Both the position numbers and the translations under genes were made by a program. Below, piece by piece: positions 60,968-64,000 of a DNA stretch of 64,000 nucleotides. The stretch covers positions 51,195-115,194 of the forward strand of contig GG745354.1 of assembly GCA_000151295.1 (NCBI GenBank), written 5' to 3'. The notes under the pieces are model-generated. The model saw only the letters and a list, made by a program, of their open reading frames with translations. It searched no databases and was not told the origin of the DNA. Numbering within the stretch: the first letter of the stretch is position 1; every line of letters begins with the position of its first letter. The DNA comes from Allomyces macrogynus ATCC 38327 (taxonomy: Eukaryota; Blastocladiomycota; Blastocladiomycetes; Blastocladiales; Blastocladiaceae).

Positions 60968-61201
60968 GGAGGGTGGGGGGGGGGGGGGGGAATTCGCGTT
61001 AGCGCAAGAACAAGGAAACGCCGCAAGCGCGATCAGGACAAGACCAGCGCGTACCTGTTCCACGGACGTGGCGAGCGAGCGCTTGGCCGCGACGACAGCC
61101 GCGGGCACCGCGTTGGCGAGACGCGCACGCAGGAGCGCGGGCGAGGCGACGGCCGGGCGCAGGGCGCGCGCGGCCAGGTTCGCCGACGAGCGAAGCATCA
61201 T
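59408..61201 (-). CDS. PCCB: Propionyl-CoA carboxylase beta subunit (carboxyltransferase), mitochondrial
   Basis: Exon 1 61201-61055 (49 codons) joins exon 2 60928-59408 in phase, 555 residues (human PCCB 539). Exon 1 is an Ala/Arg-rich presequence ([20 protein letters not shown]). The body is a full carboxyltransferase: [39 protein letters not shown], a crotonase-fold N half with [29 protein letters not shown], and a C half with [18 protein letters not shown] and [18 protein letters not shown]. It transfers CO2 from carboxybiotin to propionyl-CoA, giving (S)-methylmalonyl-CoA. Closest alternatives are MCCB or bacterial acyl-CoA carboxylases; the sequence and the neighbouring PCCA favour PCCB. 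Confidence 0.95.
60935..60990. repeat. (GA)n plus poly-G tract within the PCCB intron
   Basis: On the plus strand ~13 GA dinucleotides followed by a G-rich run ending in ~18 G. On the transcribed strand this is a C run followed by (CT)n immediately before the acceptor cactag, so it forms an extreme polypyrimidine tract for the single PCCB intron. Confidence 0.9.
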
Positions 61202-62501
61202 GGTTACGGTCAGGTCAACCTAGGAAGGGATCTGTACGCGACGAGCACACGGTCGCGTCGTCTGGTCAGCACTCGTGCTTGTCGAACGGCCGCTCATCCT
61301 CGCCAGCGGACTTGCCCAGGGCAAATGCGGGCAGTTGCAGGTGCGCATACCCTCGGCGGGATCCAGGTACAGGTTGGCGCGGGGGGAGCGAATCCGGAGC
61401 GTGGAGGATCGTGTCACCTTGAAGTCGCTGGCGGGCGCAAACTTGTTGTTGACAGTCTGATCGACCGCGACGGACTTGATCCAAGGGCGTGCAGCGACGG
61501 CAGCAAGACGACCGAGCGGGTGCAGAGCGTGGGGGAGCGTGCTGGACAGCCTTGGCGAAAGCAGACCGGAGCGCGGAGCAGGCCGCGAGCGTGGTGGTGG
61601 TGGTGGCCAAGTGTGCAAGGACGAAGCGGGCCGACACGACGCGAAGCAGGCCGTGCCCGAAGCGCCGGAACGGCAAAGTCCGCACGCAACACGGCGCGAA
61701 ACACAAGCATCCCAGGCCAAATCGTGGGGTTGCGGCGGAACACCTCGCCCGAGGGCAGCCTTCCTGTGGCCGAACTTGTCCTGGAACGTGACTGTCCCCA
61801 CCATTTCTTTGATCGCCTGAACGGGAAATCCCGGCTCATGCCCCAACAAATCCCGAGGAGTCTCCTGGCCGCGCAAACACGCGGCAAGAACACGTGGGTG
61901 ATGGTCGCCTTGGCTTGCGGCTCCGCCCGGAACCACTCCACAAACCCAGGGAAAGTCAGGAAAAACCCGAGCTTGAACCAAAAAACGCGGGACACCTCGC
62001 TTCAAACACGGTTGAGCGCACGCAACCCACACGACCTGGGACGCGCGCGGACCGGTCCCAACGATTTCCACCCCCGCCAGCCCTTGAGCAAGCTGCCAGC
62101 ACCGCGACCACCAGCGATCCGACCAACAACGCTCTCTCGCGCGCGACGGCACCGCTCTTGGACCAAACGACCAACTCCCAGCCCGTTGCTTGGCTGGTTC
62201 TGCGCTGATCTCGCCGCCGGCAAGTCGAACGGCTCAACCACACCAAGGTCTGTTCGCGCACCGTTTCCGGATTTGACCAGCACGCGCGTGTGTGCGCTTG
62301 CCCCGAGCTCGAGCAAGTTTGGGCCAGGCCGCACACGGTCGTGATCTCGCCGAGCGCGAGCTCGTGCTGATACTGGCCGCGAAAAATCGTTCAAGGACTT
62401 CTCGCTGACCTCTGTGATCTCCCGGTCTCTCCTCTCCTCTGTAGTCGCTGCCCGTAGCCTTGGGCACGCGCGTCTTCCAGTTCCCCTCGTCCACCTTCGC
62501 C
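61202..62501. other. PCCB-PCCA intergenic region, possible minus-strand gene
   Basis: 1.3 kb between the two divergent PCC start codons. Minus-strand frames at 61220-62000 read in succession SRVFWFKLGFFLTFPGFVEW, PGFPVQAIKEMVGTVTFQDK, VVSARFVLAHLATTTTTLAA and VDQTVNNKFAPASDFKVTRS. They look coding and could be exons of a small membrane protein, but I could not fix splice sites or a family. If no gene lies here, this is a bidirectional promoter. Confidence 0.3.
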
Positions 62502-64000
62502 ATGTACGCGATCTTCCGCTCGGGCCGCGTGGCTGCGGCCGCGGCCGCGGCGCGCACGTCGCCACTCTCGCGCATGTCGGTGCGCTTCTCGAGCACGGCC
62601 GAGTACCCCAAGACCTTCGACAAGATCCTGATTGCCAACCGTGGTGAGGTACGCTGTGTTTGCAGGTAGGGATCAGTGGCGAGCCGAACGCGTGAATTCT
62701 GACCATGCTTGCGGCGCCCTCGTTCACAGATCGCCTGCCGCGTCATCCGCACGGCCAAGAAGATGGGCATCAAGACGGTTGCCGTCTACTCGACCGCCGA
62801 CGCGAATGCCGTGCACGTGCAAATGGCCGACGAGGCCGTGCTCGTGGGCCCGCCGCCGACCGCGCAGTCGTACCTGTCGATCCCCAACATTCTCGACGCC
62901 ATCAAGAAGACGGGCGCGCAGGCCGTGCACCCAGGGTACGGGTTCCTGTCGGAGAACGCGCACTTTGTCGAGGCGCTCGACAAGGCCAATGTGGCCTTTA
63001 TTGGGCCCGCGAGTCAGTCGATGGCGATGATGGGCGACAAGATCCAGTCCAAGGTGATTGCCAACGAGGCCAAGGTCAACACGATCCCGGGTTACTCGGG
63101 CGAAGTGCGCGACGTGGACCACGCGCTCGAGATTGCCAAGCAGATCGAGTACCCGATCATGATCAAGGCGTCGGCCGGTGGCGGTGGTAAAGGTATGCGC
63201 GTCGCCTGGAACGAAAAGGAAGTGCGCGAGAACTTTGACCTGATCAAGTCCGAGGCCAAAGCGTCGTTTGGCGACGACCGGCTCCTGATCGAGCGGTTTG
63301 TCGACAACCCGCGCCACATTGAGATTCAGATTGTCGGCGACAAGCTCGGCAACCTCGTCTATCTGCCGGAACGCGAGTGCTCGATCCAGCGCCGCAACCA
63401 AAAGGTGATTGAGGAGGCGCCGTCGGTGCACTTGGACGAGGCCACGCGCCGCGCCATGGGTGAGCAGGCCGTCGCGCTCGCCAAGCGCGTTGGGTACTAC
63501 TCCGCCGGTACCGTCGAGTTCCTCGTGGACCCTCGCCGCAACTTCTTCTTCCTGGAAATGAACACGCGTCTCCAGGTCGAGCACCCGATCACCGAGTTGA
63601 TTACGGGTTACGATCTCGTCGAGCAAATGATTCGCGTTGCCGCGGGCCTGCCGCTGTCGTTTGAGCAAAAGGACGTCAAGATCCACGGTCACGCCATCGA
63701 GTCGCGCGTCTACGCCGAGGACCCAGAAAAGTACCTGCCGTCGATTGGCACTCTGGCCCGGTACATTGAGCCGACCACGCAGGGGGTCGTCTCGACGCGC
63801 GCCGACGCGCCCACCGCCGGCGGTCTCGTGCGCTGCGACTCGGGTATCGAGGAGGGGTCGGAGATTTCCATCTACTACGACCCGATGATCTGCAAGCTGT
63901 CGACGTGGGCGCCCACGCGCCAGGGCTCGATTGCGACCATGGAGCGCGCGCTCGACGCGTACGTGATCAAGGGGGTCACGCACAATGTGCCGCTCCTGCG
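62502..64000 (+). CDS. PCCA: Propionyl-CoA carboxylase alpha subunit (biotin carboxylase), mitochondrial, 3' end outside window
   Basis: Exon 1 62502-62648 (49 codons) joins exon 2 from 62730 in phase; the frame is open to the window end, giving ~470 residues of an expected ~700. The presequence [20 protein letters not shown] is followed by the biotin carboxylase start ([20 protein letters not shown]). Motifs seen: [16 protein letters not shown]-grasp glycine loop [32 protein letters not shown], catalytic [15 protein letters not shown] and [14 protein letters not shown]. The BT and biotinyl domains should follow beyond base 64000. It carboxylates its own biotin with ATP and bicarbonate. MCCA is the alternative, but adjacency to PCCB supports PCCA. 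Confidence 0.9.

Noticed and set aside
60617..62344. 575-codon plus-strand frame across PCCB exon 1, its intron and the intergenic region
   Set aside because: It runs antisense through PCCB and through the GA repeat and has low-complexity Arg/Gly content; a shadow frame.

Overview
The window is nuclear DNA from a eukaryote, almost certainly a zoosporic (flagellated), early-diverging fungus. Genes are GC-rich (intergenic DNA less so), closely packed, and split by short introns (mostly 58-90 bp, GT..AG with a ctgac/ctaac-like branch site). Fungal markers are a fungal-type transcription factor domain, the Cch1 calcium channel, an Mkt1 homologue and a HAK potassium transporter. They sit beside genes that Dikarya lack: a Tectonic (ciliary transition zone), a small cortactin-repeat protein, both propionyl-CoA carboxylase subunits, and an alpha-tubulin with Lys40. 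This combination points to Blastocladiomycota (Allomyces-like) or a related zoosporic lineage; that is an inference from gene content, not a database result.

Layout. 1-1,688: 3' end of a fungal transcription factor. 1,689-5,192: gene-free, holding several copies of a dispersed repeat. 5,193-7,974 (-): leucine-rich-repeat membrane protein. 8,939-9,683 (+): protein resembling the ZPR1 A-domain. 10.3-12.4 kb (-): decayed coiled-coil gene. 12,948-20,215 (+): Cch1. 20.2-22.3 kb: more repeat and one doubtful membrane ORF. 22,350-25,177 (-): TLDc protein. 25,664-27,446 (+): mitochondrial asparaginyl-tRNA synthetase. 27,770-32,020 (+): HAK transporter. 32.5-34.8 kb: decayed copies of a kelch-type membrane protein family around a 33-35 bp minisatellite. 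35,622-37,974 (-): Tectonic; 38,373-38,822 (+): cortactin-like, diverging from it. tRNA-Val. 39,360-42,320: Mkt1. 43,023-44,375: alpha-tubulin. Initiator tRNA-Met. 45,320-46,578: TMEM19/DUF92; 46,660-47,687 (-): lipoyl(octanoyl) transferase; 48,033-48,832: VPS25; 49,570-51,563: cytochrome P450. 51.6-54.3 kb: gene-poor. 54,262-55,414 (-): mitochondrial uL15. 55.8-59.3 kb: two more decayed kelch family copies. 59,408-61,201 (-) and 62,502-end (+): PCCB and PCCA, transcribed away from each other.

Functional themes. Mitochondrial metabolism is prominent (PCC, octanoyl transferase, uL15m, AsnRS). Calcium and potassium transport are represented by Cch1 and HAK. Flagellar biology is represented by Tectonic and K40 alpha-tubulin. 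Eight genes reconstruct with every exon junction in phase (Cch1, AsnRS, Mkt1, TMEM19, LIPT2, VPS25, P450, uL15m), so the splice models are reliable there. Other conserved genes (LRR, ZPR1-like, TLDc, HAK, cortactin-like, Tectonic) contain an isolated one-base frame break, or one in-frame stop. That could mean assembly indels, unusually short introns or real lesions, and is one of the main points to check.
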